Positions 16,718 to 26,165 of a DNA stretch of 64,000 nt are shown in pieces; position 1 is the stretch's first letter; every line of letters starts with the position of its first letter. Made by a program: the position numbers and the translations under genes. The notes under the pieces were generated by a model. That model did not search any database. It was not told where the DNA came from and saw only the letters and a program-made list of their open reading frames with translations. Source of the DNA: VFKI01 sp964647825. GTDB lineage: Bacteria; Pseudomonadota; Gammaproteobacteria; DSM-16500. The stretch lies in the NCBI GenBank assembly GCA_964647825.1, contig CAZYJL010000005.1:119179-183178 (forward strand), read 5' to 3'.

Positions 16718-18052
16718 ATGAAGATTCTGGTTACAGATGATTCAAAAACCGACGTTACGCTGCTCGACCCCCTGACAGCGCTCTATAATCGTCCCGGTCT
16801 TGAAAAAAAAATTCGAGAAAAAATTGTTGAAGCCGATACCGCGCAACACAAACTTGCCTTACTGCATATCAACATGCACCGTTTCAAAACCATCAATACC
16901 AGCCTTGGACATAAAACGGGCGACTTACTTTTAAAAGAAGTGGCCACGCGCTTACGCGAAAAAATTGGCACCGAAAATATTATCGCACGCTCGGGGAATG
17001 ATGAATTTATTGTGATACTTGAACGCGTCAAAGACAACCAAACTGTTACTGTCATTACACAACAAATTATTGATCTGCTAGCGACTATATTTCATTTAAA
17101 TGGCCATCAAATTCAAATCAGCACAAGTATTGGTATTGCCTGTTATCCGGATCCAGCGCATGCACGCACAGATTTCATACAACGGGCAGGCATTGCCTTG
17201 CATCATGCCAAACATACAGGTAAAAATAATTTTGCATTTTATAGTTTTCCGCTAGAAAAAAAATATCGAAAACTAGCGAGCCTTGAACATCATTTGCATT
17301 TTGCAATTGCAAAAAAAGAAATTTATCTCACTTATCAACCTGTCTGTGATTTACAATCAGGTTTTCCCGTCGGCGTTGAAGCATTGCTACGCTGGAAACA
17401 TCCTATTTATGGTTTAATTTCACCAGAAATTTTTATTCCTATCGCAGAAAAAATGGGAATGATTACAACGATTGGTCAATGGGCGTTACATCAAGCGTGC
17501 TTACAAGGACAACAATGGCGCAATCAGGGTTACAAAAAATTTCGCTTAGCAGTGAATGTCTCTTTTCATCAAGTGATTCAGCATGACTTTATCTCGTTAG
17601 TCACCAAAGTTTTACAAGAAACACACTTTCCTGCCAAAAATCTCGAACTCGAAATCACTGAAACGGCTATTGTGACACATACTCCCGCTCTTAAAAGAAC
17701 ACTAAAAAAATTACGCACATTAGGTATTAGCATCAGTATTGATGATTTTGGAACACGTTATTCATTTTTAACAAATCTAAGCTTTCTTCCTGTCAATACA
17801 TTTAAAATTGATCAAATTTTTATAAAAAATATCACCAAGAATACGCGTAACAAAGTTATCGTCAAATCATTAATTGCGTTAGGTAAAACATTAAATATGC
17901 ATGTGATCGCAGAAGGTGTACAAACCAAAGAACAACAAAAATTTCTCATTGAAAATCATTGTGTATTGGCACAAGGTTATTTATTTAGTAATCCATTACG
18001 TGCGCGTGCGATGACGACGTATTTAAAAAAAGCCTACGCAAAAAACAAGTAA
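16718..18052 (+). CDS. GGDEF-EAL protein, probable cyclic-di-GMP phosphodiesterase
   Basis: A 444-residue cytoplasmic protein of cyclic-di-GMP signalling. The GGDEF domain (about residues 15-178) has a degenerate signature, SGNDEF at 92-97, so cyclase activity is doubtful; such domains can be GTP-sensing. The EAL domain (about 190-440) looks complete: E221 in EALLRW, N280 in NVS, E312 in LEITE, D342-D343 in IDDFGT, K363 in KIDQ and E399 in AEGVQ. It therefore probably degrades cyclic-di-GMP. The N-terminus KILVTDDS looks like the first strand of a receiver domain, but no receiver follows. It is a single gene. Confidence 0.9.
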   Translation: MKILVTDDSKTDVTLLDPLTALYNRPGLEKKIREKIVEADTAQHKLALLHINMHRFKTINTSLGHKTGDLLLKEVATRLREKIGTENIIARSGNDEFIVILERVKDNQTVTVITQQIIDLLATIFHLNGHQIQISTSIGIACYPDPAHARTDFIQRAGIALHHAKHTGKNNFAFYSFPLEKKYRKLASLEHHLHFAIAKKEIYLTYQPVCDLQSGFPVGVEALLRWKHPIYGLISPEIFIPIAEKMGMITTIGQWALHQACLQGQQWRNQGYKKFRLAVNVSFHQVIQHDFISLVTKVLQETHFPAKNLELEITETAIVTHTPALKRTLKKLRTLGISISIDDFGTRYSFLTNLSFLPVNTFKIDQIFIKNITKNTRNKVIVKSLIALGKTLNMHVIAEGVQTKEQQKFLIENHCVLAQGYLFSNPLRARAMTTYLKKAYAKNK

Positions 18053-18153
18053 CTACTAAGGCCATTTAACACTGAAGTCGTTACAAAAAACTTATAAATT
18101 TAAAGTGATTTTACCGAATTCACTCGTTATCATAGCGAATCGAAATAAAAAAT

Positions 18154-19911
18154 ATGGCCAGTATGCAAAATCCTTACTTCAGTCTCATTCGTACAGTCTG
18201 GCATTATGGCCTACCTTGGCGTAAATCCATTGTTGGTTATTATCTTGCGTATATTATTGCGCAAATTGCTTGGAGTTTGGGACCGTTTGCCTTTGGTAGC
18301 GCGATTATTGTTTTACAACATTTTCGGCCAGATCGCTTACCTGAAGTGATTTTTTGGCTCATTTTATCCGTTGCCGTATTATTTATTTTTTGGATATTTC
18401 ACGGCCCCGCACGGGTCATTGAACGCAATATTGCTTTAAAAATTCAACAAGCTTATCGATTACATCTTTATGAAAAAATGACAGAACTGCCTTTACGTTG
18501 GCATCAAGAACATCATTCCGGCAATATTATTACTCGCCTCACGCGCGCAGCAACTGCTTTGAGACAATTTGCAGAAAATCAATTTCTCTATATTGAAACG
18601 ATCGTACAATTTTTTGTATCGATTGGATTTTTACTATGGTTATCTTTCCCCTTAGGTTTGTTAAGTTTTATAGCCTCTTCCCTCGTTACGTATATTGTTA
18701 TTTTATTCGATAAAAAATTAATTCCACTCTATTCAGCAGAAAATGAAGTGGAAAATCATGCTGGTGCCGTTTTGTTTGATTACATCAGCAATATGACAAC
18801 TGTTCTGACATTACGTTTAGGTGCACTTACGCATTCTAATTTAATGCAACGCATGATGATGATTTGGCCGTTCTTCAAAAAAGATGCGCTAATAAACGAA
18901 ACAAAATGGTTTACGATGATGATGTTACTGGCATCCATTCAATCGATTTTGTTAGCCGGTTATATTATTCATACACTGCATACATCCGGTGCTATTATCA
19001 TTGGTATTGTCGTGATGATTTTTCGTTATCAAGCAGATTTAAGTACTGTATTTCGTGAACTAAGTATTCATTACAGTGAATTAGTTCGCATGAACACCGA
19101 TATTCAAGGCATGACGCCCATTTTGCATGATATTGCTATGCTAGCGCATCGTCCGCAAGGCGAACACATCACAAAACAATGGCACACGTTACACATTGAA
19201 AATTTGACTTTTGCACATCACGGTCAAGTAAATTATGTACCGACATTTGATCGTATTCAATTTACAATTCAACGTGGGAAAAAAATTGCTTTAATCGGCA
19301 TGAGTGGCGGTGGTAAAAGTACATTACTGAATTTATTAAGTGGACTCTACACTCCGTCAACTGTACGTTTAACTATTGATGAAACTGTCTTTGATTCTTT
19401 AGAACCATTAAAAACGATTACAACACTCATTCCACAAGATCCTGAAATTTTTGAAAATACGATTGCCTTTAATATTACGTTAGATTTACCAACAAATGCA
19501 GATGAAATTCATACGGCGATTCAACTCGCGGGTTTTCAATCCATTTTAGAAAATTTACCACAAGGACTCGCCACCGATATTCGTGAAAAAGGACAAAATT
19601 TTTCAGTCGGACAAAAACAACGCCTTGCCTTAGCACGTGGTCTATTTGCAGCAAGATATAGCTCACTCATTTTAATGGATGAACCTACATCCAGTGTGGA
19701 TTTACCGACAGAAAAAACCATTTTAACGAATGTGATTCACGCCTTTCCTGATGCGGCAATCATCGTCTCATTACATCGTTTACATTTGTTACCACAATTC
19801 GATGAAGTCATCATGTTGCAACATGGCAAAATTGTTGCACAAGGCGCTACCGCAGACCTGTTAACTCAACCTGGACCTGTCAAAACATTATGGCAAGCCT
19901 ATCAAGCATAA
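18154..19911 (+). CDS. ABC exporter, fused membrane and ATPase domains
   Basis: A 585-residue half-transporter that would act as a dimer in the inner membrane. Residues about 20-310 hold the six-helix exporter domain. The ATPase follows with Walker A GMSGGGKST (382-390), a signature FSVGQ (483-487) that deviates from LSGGQ, Walker B LILMDE (505-510) and switch histidine H541. The substrate is unknown; the closest feel is lipid or drug exporters. The ATG at 18154 has no clear ribosome binding site, and an ATG three codons later is an alternative. Confidence 0.88.
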   Translation: MASMQNPYFSLIRTVWHYGLPWRKSIVGYYLAYIIAQIAWSLGPFAFGSAIIVLQHFRPDRLPEVIFWLILSVAVLFIFWIFHGPARVIERNIALKIQQAYRLHLYEKMTELPLRWHQEHHSGNIITRLTRAATALRQFAENQFLYIETIVQFFVSIGFLLWLSFPLGLLSFIASSLVTYIVILFDKKLIPLYSAENEVENHAGAVLFDYISNMTTVLTLRLGALTHSNLMQRMMMIWPFFKKDALINETKWFTMMMLLASIQSILLAGYIIHTLHTSGAIIIGIVVMIFRYQADLSTVFRELSIHYSELVRMNTDIQGMTPILHDIAMLAHRPQGEHITKQWHTLHIENLTFAHHGQVNYVPTFDRIQFTIQRGKKIALIGMSGGGKSTLLNLLSGLYTPSTVRLTIDETVFDSLEPLKTITTLIPQDPEIFENTIAFNITLDLPTNADEIHTAIQLAGFQSILENLPQGLATDIREKGQNFSVGQKQRLALARGLFAARYSSLILMDEPTSSVDLPTEKTILTNVIHAFPDAAIIVSLHRLHLLPQFDEVIMLQHGKIVAQGATADLLTQPGPVKTLWQAYQA

Positions 19912-19939
19912 TAATGCGCACAATTTTGCAAACAAATAA

Positions 19940-20050
19940 CAGTTAACTTATTGATTATTTTAGTATTTATCTTTTGCTCGGTCAAAAACACAATAAAATC
20001 ATAAGGTTACAGATTATCAGCTTTTATTAATAAAATCAATAAGTTAATTG
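19940..20050. repeat. 111-bp inverted-repeat-bounded segment
   Basis: Terminal arms 19940-19956 and 20034-20050 are complementary at 16 of 17 positions (core TTAACTTATTGATT). The interior is AT-rich and non-coding. The left end resembles that of the element at 26911 (both contain ACAGTT followed by AT-rich sequence). No target duplication is evident. Confidence 0.45.
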
Positions 20051-20069
20051 AAAAACAGGTCGTGAGACT

Positions 20070-20131
20070 AGGGCCACCTCATATAAAATGATATTTTTAT
20101 GAACTATATCTAGCAAAAATAGCTGTCATAC
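20070..20131. repeat. Family B repeat, truncated copy
   Basis: About 62 bp starting AGGGCCACCTCATATAAAAT that match the reverse complement of the right end of the copy at 27747, through the TGAACTAT and AGCTGTCATAC blocks. No matching second end follows, so only one half remains. Confidence 0.65.
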
Positions 20132-20187
20132 TATGGACAAAGCCGCGACACCCAACTGTACATCCGTTTACGGTATTATGTTATCAA

Positions 20188-21765
20188 TTAAATTACATTT
20201 TTCTTGGTAATAACCACGTTAACCCAATCATCATCGGAATCATTATCCTGCTGGGGCAAATCATTTTTTTTATCGAATAAAAGACTCTCCGTTTCTGCGG
20301 TATCTCTATTATTGGGAATGAATCGAACTTTTGAAAACAATGAATACGAATTTATTAGACGACTATAACCGCTTTGACTTGATCGTCTTTCTAACTGTCT
20401 TACCCGTATCCTTTCAAGCAAGTCTGCAACAACTTTTACGGGCTCACGTAAAGTTTTTTGTTTTAATGTCTTAAGTAAAAATTTTTGCTCTTTAGTCACA
20501 AACAAACAACTGACAAAACTCGGTAATGTAGCAACAGTTGAAATGATAATACCGCGCGGCAATTCCGTGACATCTTGCAAGCGAAGTGGCTTTTGCAATG
20601 TTATCAAATTTTCTATATTTGCTTTGATTTGGTTAAAATAAACATCAAACAACAGCGCATGCACTTCGTCAGAAAAAAAATCTTCAAGCCAATCTACCAA
20701 GATCGTTTCGCCATTATTAACTAAGTATTCCATCGTTTTTTTTATCAATGCATTTTTTTTGAATGATTCCATAAAAAAAGAATAATCTAAATTTTTTTGT
20801 GGATTATTTAATAATTCAGAGATTTTTTGTGAGGCATGCTGAATAATCATTTGCAACAAATGTTGATGATAATAAAAAAATTCTGTTCCACGACGTTTTT
20901 CTATTGGTGCTTTCAAAAAAACAGCCGCGATAAACCATGGATAAAATGCAGCACTAATAGATCGTGTGACCATTTTATCGTTTACGCCAGTTAAATAATT
21001 CACTAAAAATGAAGTGCCTTGTTCGAGCAAATAAAAAGACAATCCAATACCAAATGCATAAGCATTATAGTTAGCCATATCTTGCATACGATGCAAAGTG
21101 CATTGATGCATACTATAACGATACTCTAACAAAGAGTATCCAAAATGATAAATTTCTGCGATGGGTGCGACATAACAAACAACTGGGAGATATTCACAAG
21201 CATTGATAGAAAGCATTCGCGTAAAATAAACAATAGGTGAAAAAAAATCTGATTTAAATAATTCATTTTCAGGACAACCACAATTTTTTTCAACTTCTAT
21301 CACGGTTTTATTTTTTCGATACTTTGGTTCATCTGCTTCATCAGCAAGCGCTTTTGTCATCGCAATCGAGAGTATTGAATTTTGATAAAATATTTTTATT
21401 GTAAAGGCTGAAAATGTCGCATACGCAACAAAATCAAGCGTATTTAATGAGTATTTTGCCATTGTATACTCTGACAAATAATAGCGAGCTTGCTGCGTTG
21501 TAAATTTCGTTGCGAGATATGCCAAAATGGGCGGTGTATTGATAATAAACAATTCACGCAATATTTTCGGCACAATGGGAATGTGCAGCAAATCACGTAC
21601 ATTGGTGAAGTCAAAAGCACGTAATGCACCACTAAAAACATCATCAATGACTTCTTGCAAGGCGGGTTTATTACGAAGAGAACTGACAGCTTGATATGTT
21701 AGCCTTGTTACACTTTTGATTGGCAAAAAAATATAGTTTGTTGCCCAACTTGCTGTTATTTTCAT
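20188..21765 (-). CDS. Orphan polytopic membrane protein, candidate host-interaction protein
   Basis: A 525-residue protein that I cannot assign to a known family. Hydrophobic segments lie at about residues 71-88, 111-138, 188-213, 234-258, 268-284 and 403-423. A CxC pair (NCGCPENELF, 161-170) precedes one of them. The C-terminal 90 residues are soluble and end in an acidic stretch, DNDSDDDWVNV (507-517). This fits the LC3-interacting region pattern (acidic residues, W, two residues, V) and resembles the p62 core DDDWTHL. Start: AAGGA lies 8 bases before the ATG at 21765. Neighbours are repeats and ruvC, with no operon partner. An effector role is inference. Confidence 0.7.
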   Translation of the reverse strand: MKITASWATNYIFLPIKSVTRLTYQAVSSLRNKPALQEVIDDVFSGALRAFDFTNVRDLLHIPIVPKILRELFIINTPPILAYLATKFTTQQARYYLSEYTMAKYSLNTLDFVAYATFSAFTIKIFYQNSILSIAMTKALADEADEPKYRKNKTVIEVEKNCGCPENELFKSDFFSPIVYFTRMLSINACEYLPVVCYVAPIAEIYHFGYSLLEYRYSMHQCTLHRMQDMANYNAYAFGIGLSFYLLEQGTSFLVNYLTGVNDKMVTRSISAAFYPWFIAAVFLKAPIEKRRGTEFFYYHQHLLQMIIQHASQKISELLNNPQKNLDYSFFMESFKKNALIKKTMEYLVNNGETILVDWLEDFFSDEVHALLFDVYFNQIKANIENLITLQKPLRLQDVTELPRGIIISTVATLPSFVSCLFVTKEQKFLLKTLKQKTLREPVKVVADLLERIRVRQLERRSSQSGYSRLINSYSLFSKVRFIPNNRDTAETESLLFDKKNDLPQQDNDSDDDWVNVVITKKNVI

Positions 21766-21837
21766 TGTGTAATCCTTTTTTTAAGTTGATTGGGCTTAAA
21801 AGAATTGAATTTTTATGTTCTTCAAAAGAGAAAGACT

Positions 21838-22365
21838 TCACTCATCCTCAGGCACATACGTACGCCAACTGACTCGACGCTTACGGATAAGTGAACCGGT
21901 CTGCTGCATCGCAAAGCGTGCGTGTGCGTGACACAATGCCACCGCTAATGCATCCGCAGCATCCGCTTGCAATGTTGCTTGAATATTCAATAATTTTTTC
22001 ACCATATGCTGCACTTGATTTTTTTCTGCTGCACCATAACCCACGACCGATTGCTTCACTTGACGCGCTGAATATTCAGCCACAGGCAACCCCAGTGCCA
22101 CAATCGCCACACCTCGCGCTTGGCCTAATTTCAATGCTGATCCTGGATTTTGATGCATAAAAATCTGTTCAATCGCCGCCTCAACAGGAGCATAACATGC
22201 GACGACTTCTTGAATACCTTGATAAATCCTTTGCAACTTTGTATGTAATTCACAGCGTGCGACATTGACACAACCGCTCGTCAAATAATGGGCTTGGTGA
22301 TTTTGCCAGTCAATCACACCATAACCTGTCATGCGTGATCCCGGATCAATTCCTATAATCACCAT
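21838..22365 (-). CDS. ruvC: Crossover junction endodeoxyribonuclease RuvC
   Basis: Holliday junction resolvase. The 175-residue product begins IIGIDPGSRMTGYGVI with the first catalytic aspartate. The catalytic glutamate is in AAIEQIFM, and the C-terminal acidic pair is in ADAADALAVA. Length is normal. The common order is yebC-ruvC-ruvA-ruvB, but here the next gene on the strand is an unrelated membrane protein, so ruvAB are elsewhere. A 274-bp gap with a palindrome separates it from yebC. Confidence 0.96.
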   Translation of the reverse strand: MVIIGIDPGSRMTGYGVIDWQNHQAHYLTSGCVNVARCELHTKLQRIYQGIQEVVACYAPVEAAIEQIFMHQNPGSALKLGQARGVAIVALGLPVAEYSARQVKQSVVGYGAAEKNQVQHMVKKLLNIQATLQADAADALAVALCHAHARFAMQQTGSLIRKRRVSWRTYVPEDE

Positions 22366-22407
22366 GTCAAGACATTCCTTTTTAAAAAATTATTTTTAAA
22401 TTTTAAG

Positions 22408-22499
22408 AATTTATTGAGAAATATCATTCCCGCTCCCGCCTTCGCGAGGATAAACTCCGGCGGGAATCCATCGCGGGAATAACATTTCATCAATAAATT
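22408..22499. repeat. REP-like imperfect palindrome between yebC and ruvC
   Basis: The arms AATTTATTGAGAAAT... and ...ATTTCATCAATAAATT pair imperfectly over about 27 bases on each side. They enclose repeated GCGGGAAT / ATTCCCGC units. The rest of the gap (to 22639) holds a small ATAAAGC/GCTTTAT hairpin and a GTGCGGCATGACAG string also found in the family B copy at 27747. No gene is seen in this gap. Confidence 0.5.
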
Positions 22500-22639
22500 A
22501 TAATGCTACTAGACAATCCTAAAATAAATTAATTTTTTATAAAGCTATACGCTTTATGTGCGGCATGACAGTAAATCTCTATTGCGCTTATGCAGCACTC
22601 GTATCCTAAACACCTAAGTCGTAAAAAAAATAAATATAT

Positions 22640-23380
22640 TTAATCCAACAATGCATCCGGTATTTCTGCATTAGAAAAAACATTTTGAACGTCGTCTAAA
22701 TTTTCGAGCAAATCAATTAAATGCAAAAACTTTTCTGCTGATTCTTTATCTGCAATAGGCGCGCCTGTTTTTGCAATCCAATTTAAATCCGCAGAGTCTG
22801 GCAAAAAGTTTGCAGCACGTAATGCCGTTAAACAATGTTGATAATTTTCTGGCGTGGTTAAAATTTCAATACTCTTATCAGGGTGCACCGTAATATCTTC
22901 CGCACCCCCTGCCAATGCCACTTCCATCACGCGCTCTTCATCCACACCGCTCGGTAAAACGATCTGGCCTTGTTTAACAAACAACCATGCAACCGAGCCA
23001 TCTGTCCCCAAATTCCCGCCACCTTTACTAAACGCATGCCGCACTTCCGCCACCGTACGATTCCGATTATCCGTCATGCAATCCACAATCACCGCTACAC
23101 CGCCAGGACCGTACCCTTCATAACGAATTTCTTCGACATTTTCACCATCCATGCCGCCGGCACCGCGCTTGATTGCACGATCAATCACATCGCGCGACAT
23201 ATTTGCCGCGAATGCTTTATCCACAGCGGCACGTAAGCGCGGATTCGCATCGGGATCGGCATCCCCCATTTTTGCAGCGACCGTAATCTCACGAATTAAA
23301 CGCGTATACACACGTCCCTTCAATGCATCTTGTTTTGCTTTACGATGCTTAATATTGGCCCACTTACTATGCCCTGCCAT
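22640..23380 (-). CDS. yebC: YebC/PmpR family regulatory protein
   Basis: A 246-residue protein of the YebC family (TACO1-like), linked to transcriptional control and to translation of difficult motifs. It begins MAGHSKWANIKHRKAKQD, the family hallmark, and contains IKRGAGG, EIRYEGYGPGG and GSVAWLF. It starts 14 bases after the aspS stop and is probably co-transcribed with aspS. Confidence 0.96.
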   Translation of the reverse strand: MAGHSKWANIKHRKAKQDALKGRVYTRLIREITVAAKMGDADPDANPRLRAAVDKAFAANMSRDVIDRAIKRGAGGMDGENVEEIRYEGYGPGGVAVIVDCMTDNRNRTVAEVRHAFSKGGGNLGTDGSVAWLFVKQGQIVLPSGVDEERVMEVALAGGAEDITVHPDKSIEILTTPENYQHCLTALRAANFLPDSADLNWIAKTGAPIADKESAEKFLHLIDLLENLDDVQNVFSNAEIPDALLD

Positions 23381-23394
23381 ACTGGATTATCCTC

Positions 23395-25155
23395 TCAACT
23401 CACGTTTTCTTTTTTCGCAACCCGAATCCCTAATTCAGCTAATTGTGCTGCACTGACTGGCGCCGGCGCCTCTGTCAATGGACATGTTGCTGTTTGCGTT
23501 TTCGGAAAGGCAATCACGTCCCGAATGGAATCCGTCCCGGTCATCCACATGGCTAACCGGTCAATCCCAAACGCAATGCCACCATGTGGCGGACACCCTA
23601 AACGTAACGCACGTAATAAATGCCCAAAAATATCTTGTGCTTTTGTTGTATCCATTCCAAGGATTTGAAAGACTGCCATTTGCATCTCATACGAATGCAT
23701 ACGAATCGAACCGCCACCCATTTCCGTGCCATTCATCACCATGTCATAGGCACGTGCACGCATAGCTAATGGATCGGCTAATAACGCATCGATATCGTCA
23801 GTTTGCGGTGCGGTAAACGGATGATGACAGGCAGAATAATGCCCATCTGTTTTTTCAAACATCGGAAAATCGGTGACCCACAAAGGTCGCCAGCCTGCTT
23901 CGATCAGTTGCCGATCCTGCGCACATTTCACGCGCAACGCACCTAATGCATCATTGACAATCACTGCCTGATCCGCGCCAAAGAAAATAATATCGCCTAT
24001 ATTTGCCTGCACACGTGTCACGATCTCATGTAACACCGTTTGCGGTAAAAATTTCAAAATCGGTGACTGCGGCCCCTCTTCTGTCATCTTGATATACGCC
24101 AATCCTTTCGCACCAAATTGCGCCACAAATTTCGTGTAATCATCAATTTCTTTACGACTGAATGTCGCACCACCTGGCACACAGAGCGCTGCGACACGAC
24201 CTGCTGGATCATTCGCTGGCCCCGCAAATACTTTAAATTCCACATCACGCAACAAATCACCGATAGCCACTAATTCAAATGGAATACGTAAATCCGGTTT
24301 ATCTGAACCAAAACGCGACATGGCTTCAGCATATGTCATGCGTGGGAAAGGATCTGGTAAGTTGACTTGCAGCACCTCTGCAAATAAACCCCGCATCATC
24401 TCTTCCATCATCGATTGAATTTGCACTTCATTTAAAAAAGACGTTTCAATATCTAATTGCGTAAATTCAGGTTGACGATCTGCGCGTAAATCTTCATCAC
24501 GAAAACAACGCACAATTTGATAATAACGATCGATGCCCGCCATCATTAACAATTGTTTAAATTGTTGTGGCGATTGAATCAATTCAAAAAAACAACCAGG
24601 CTTCATACGACTTGGTACCAAAAAGCCTCGCGCACCCTCCGGCGTTGAACGCGTCAAAAAAGGCGTTTCCACATCTAAAAAGCCTTTTTCATCTAAGAAA
24701 CGGCGAATATAACGCACAATGTGTGCACGCATTTGCATACGCGCAAACATCTCTGGTCGACGCAAATCTAAATAACGGTAACGCAAACGCGTTTCTTCGC
24801 CCACTTCATGATATTCGTCCACAGGAAAAGGCAATACATCTGCTCGATTTAAAATCGTAATAGTATGCACAGCAATTTCGACTTCACCACTTTTTAAATC
24901 TATATTGATTGTACCTTCAGGACGACGACGTACGTTGCCCGTTACTTGCACCACAAATTCATTCCGTAATGTTTCCGCCACATGAAACGCAGCCTCATCA
25001 TGTGGCGCGACGACTGCTTGCACAATGCCTTGACGATCACGGAGATCCAAAAAAATCACGCCGCCATGATCACGTCGCCGATGCACCCAGCCACAAACCG
25101 TGACATCCTGCGCTAAAAAATCCGTGTTGATATCACCACAATAATGCGTCCGCAT
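23395..25155 (-). CDS. aspS: Aspartyl-tRNA synthetase
   Basis: Class II synthetase charging tRNA-Asp. The 586-residue product has the N-terminal OB-fold (VCGWVHRRRDHGGVIFLDLR), motif 2 in FRDEDLRADRQPEF and motif 3 in GGIAFGIDRLAM, plus the bacterial GAD insertion domain. It is of normal length. It is first in an aspS-yebC pair and follows the FmdB-DUF502 genes on the same strand. Confidence 0.97.
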   Translation of the reverse strand: MRTHYCGDINTDFLAQDVTVCGWVHRRRDHGGVIFLDLRDRQGIVQAVVAPHDEAAFHVAETLRNEFVVQVTGNVRRRPEGTINIDLKSGEVEIAVHTITILNRADVLPFPVDEYHEVGEETRLRYRYLDLRRPEMFARMQMRAHIVRYIRRFLDEKGFLDVETPFLTRSTPEGARGFLVPSRMKPGCFFELIQSPQQFKQLLMMAGIDRYYQIVRCFRDEDLRADRQPEFTQLDIETSFLNEVQIQSMMEEMMRGLFAEVLQVNLPDPFPRMTYAEAMSRFGSDKPDLRIPFELVAIGDLLRDVEFKVFAGPANDPAGRVAALCVPGGATFSRKEIDDYTKFVAQFGAKGLAYIKMTEEGPQSPILKFLPQTVLHEIVTRVQANIGDIIFFGADQAVIVNDALGALRVKCAQDRQLIEAGWRPLWVTDFPMFEKTDGHYSACHHPFTAPQTDDIDALLADPLAMRARAYDMVMNGTEMGGGSIRMHSYEMQMAVFQILGMDTTKAQDIFGHLLRALRLGCPPHGGIAFGIDRLAMWMTGTDSIRDVIAFPKTQTATCPLTEAPAPVSAAQLAELGIRVAKKENVS

Positions 25156-25214
25156 ATTTCAACCTCAATCAAATAATCTATTATTTATTTTTTGCAACGA
25201 CAGAATGATAGCGT

Positions 25215-25844
25215 TTATGATTTCGTTACTTTCACTCTTGGCTCAGTCGGCTGCACCACACCTAGCGAAATCACGTATTTCAGCGCCTGATCAATACTCA
25301 AATCTAATTCAATCACTTGACTACGTGGCATGATCATCAGAAAACCGGATGTTGGATTCGGGGTAGCAGGAATAAATAAACTCACCATGTCTGTCTCACC
25401 CGCTGCATGATCCACTTTAGGCGTCGAATCCCCCGTTTGAAAGGCAATACTCCACATGCCTGCACGAGGGAATTCCACCAACAAAACCTTGCGGAACGCA
25501 CTCCCCCCCGGCGAAAAAATCGTCTCTAATAATTTACGTACGCTATTGTAAACAACACGCACTAAGGGAATGCGACCCATAAAGGCATCCCAAAGTGTCA
25601 CTAATTTTTTACCCAGAAAATTTGCAGCGATTACACCGGTTAACAAAATCACCCCAACAATAATGACCACACCAATCCCTGGGATATGAAAACCAAAAAA
25701 CGTATCTGGACGATAATGAACCGGCAACAAGAGTAAAATATTATCAAGCAAATCAACCAAAAAACGCACGACCAAAATCGTCACCCACAACGGTAACCAA
25801 ACTAATAATCCAGAGATAAAATACCGTTGTAGGCGCGTCATCAT
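25215..25844 (-). CDS. DUF502 family membrane protein
   Basis: A 209-residue protein matching the DUF502 family of unknown function. The N-terminal helix GLLVWLPLWVTILVVRFLVD and a second segment (VVIIVGVILLTGVIAANFLG) are followed by the typical IPLVRVVYNSVRKLLET block and a soluble C-terminal part. It starts 4 bases after the FmdB-type gene, whose last codons provide its GGAG site. In many proteobacteria these two genes precede aspS, as here. Confidence 0.88.
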   Translation of the reverse strand: MMTRLQRYFISGLLVWLPLWVTILVVRFLVDLLDNILLLLPVHYRPDTFFGFHIPGIGVVIIVGVILLTGVIAANFLGKKLVTLWDAFMGRIPLVRVVYNSVRKLLETIFSPGGSAFRKVLLVEFPRAGMWSIAFQTGDSTPKVDHAAGETDMVSLFIPATPNPTSGFLMIMPRSQVIELDLSIDQALKYVISLGVVQPTEPRVKVTKS

Positions 25845-25847
25845 GCT

Positions 25848-26165
25848 TTATACTCCTTCACCAGATGTGCCTGTTTTAGAAGAAGTCTCAGAAAGGGTGA
25901 TTGTCGTGGTTTTTGCTTCAGTACTCGGCTCTGACGCCTTCGTTGTTTTACCAGCCGTGGCAGGTGGTAATGGCTTTCCTTTATCGCGAAAATCGGTGAC
26001 ATACCAGCCAGTACCCTTCAACTGAAACCCAACCGGCGACACTAAACGTTGCAAAGTCGTTTGTCCACGACACGCGGGACAGTCGACCAACGGGGCATCA
26101 GACATCTTTTGAAACGCTTCCAGCTGATGCCCGCACACGCGGCATTGATATTCGTATGTTGGCAT
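25848..26165 (-). CDS. FmdB-type zinc ribbon protein
   Basis: A 105-residue product with two CxxC zinc-binding pairs (CRVCG and CPACRG) in the first 35 residues, as in the FmdB/CxxC_CXXC_SSSS family. It begins MPTYEYQC, the family start. The C-terminal half is a threonine- and serine-rich, probably disordered tail. Its role is unknown (a regulatory function has been proposed for the family). It is coupled to the DUF502 gene. Confidence 0.88.
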   Translation of the reverse strand: MPTYEYQCRVCGHQLEAFQKMSDAPLVDCPACRGQTTLQRLVSPVGFQLKGTGWYVTDFRDKGKPLPPATAGKTTKASEPSTEAKTTTITLSETSSKTGTSGEGV

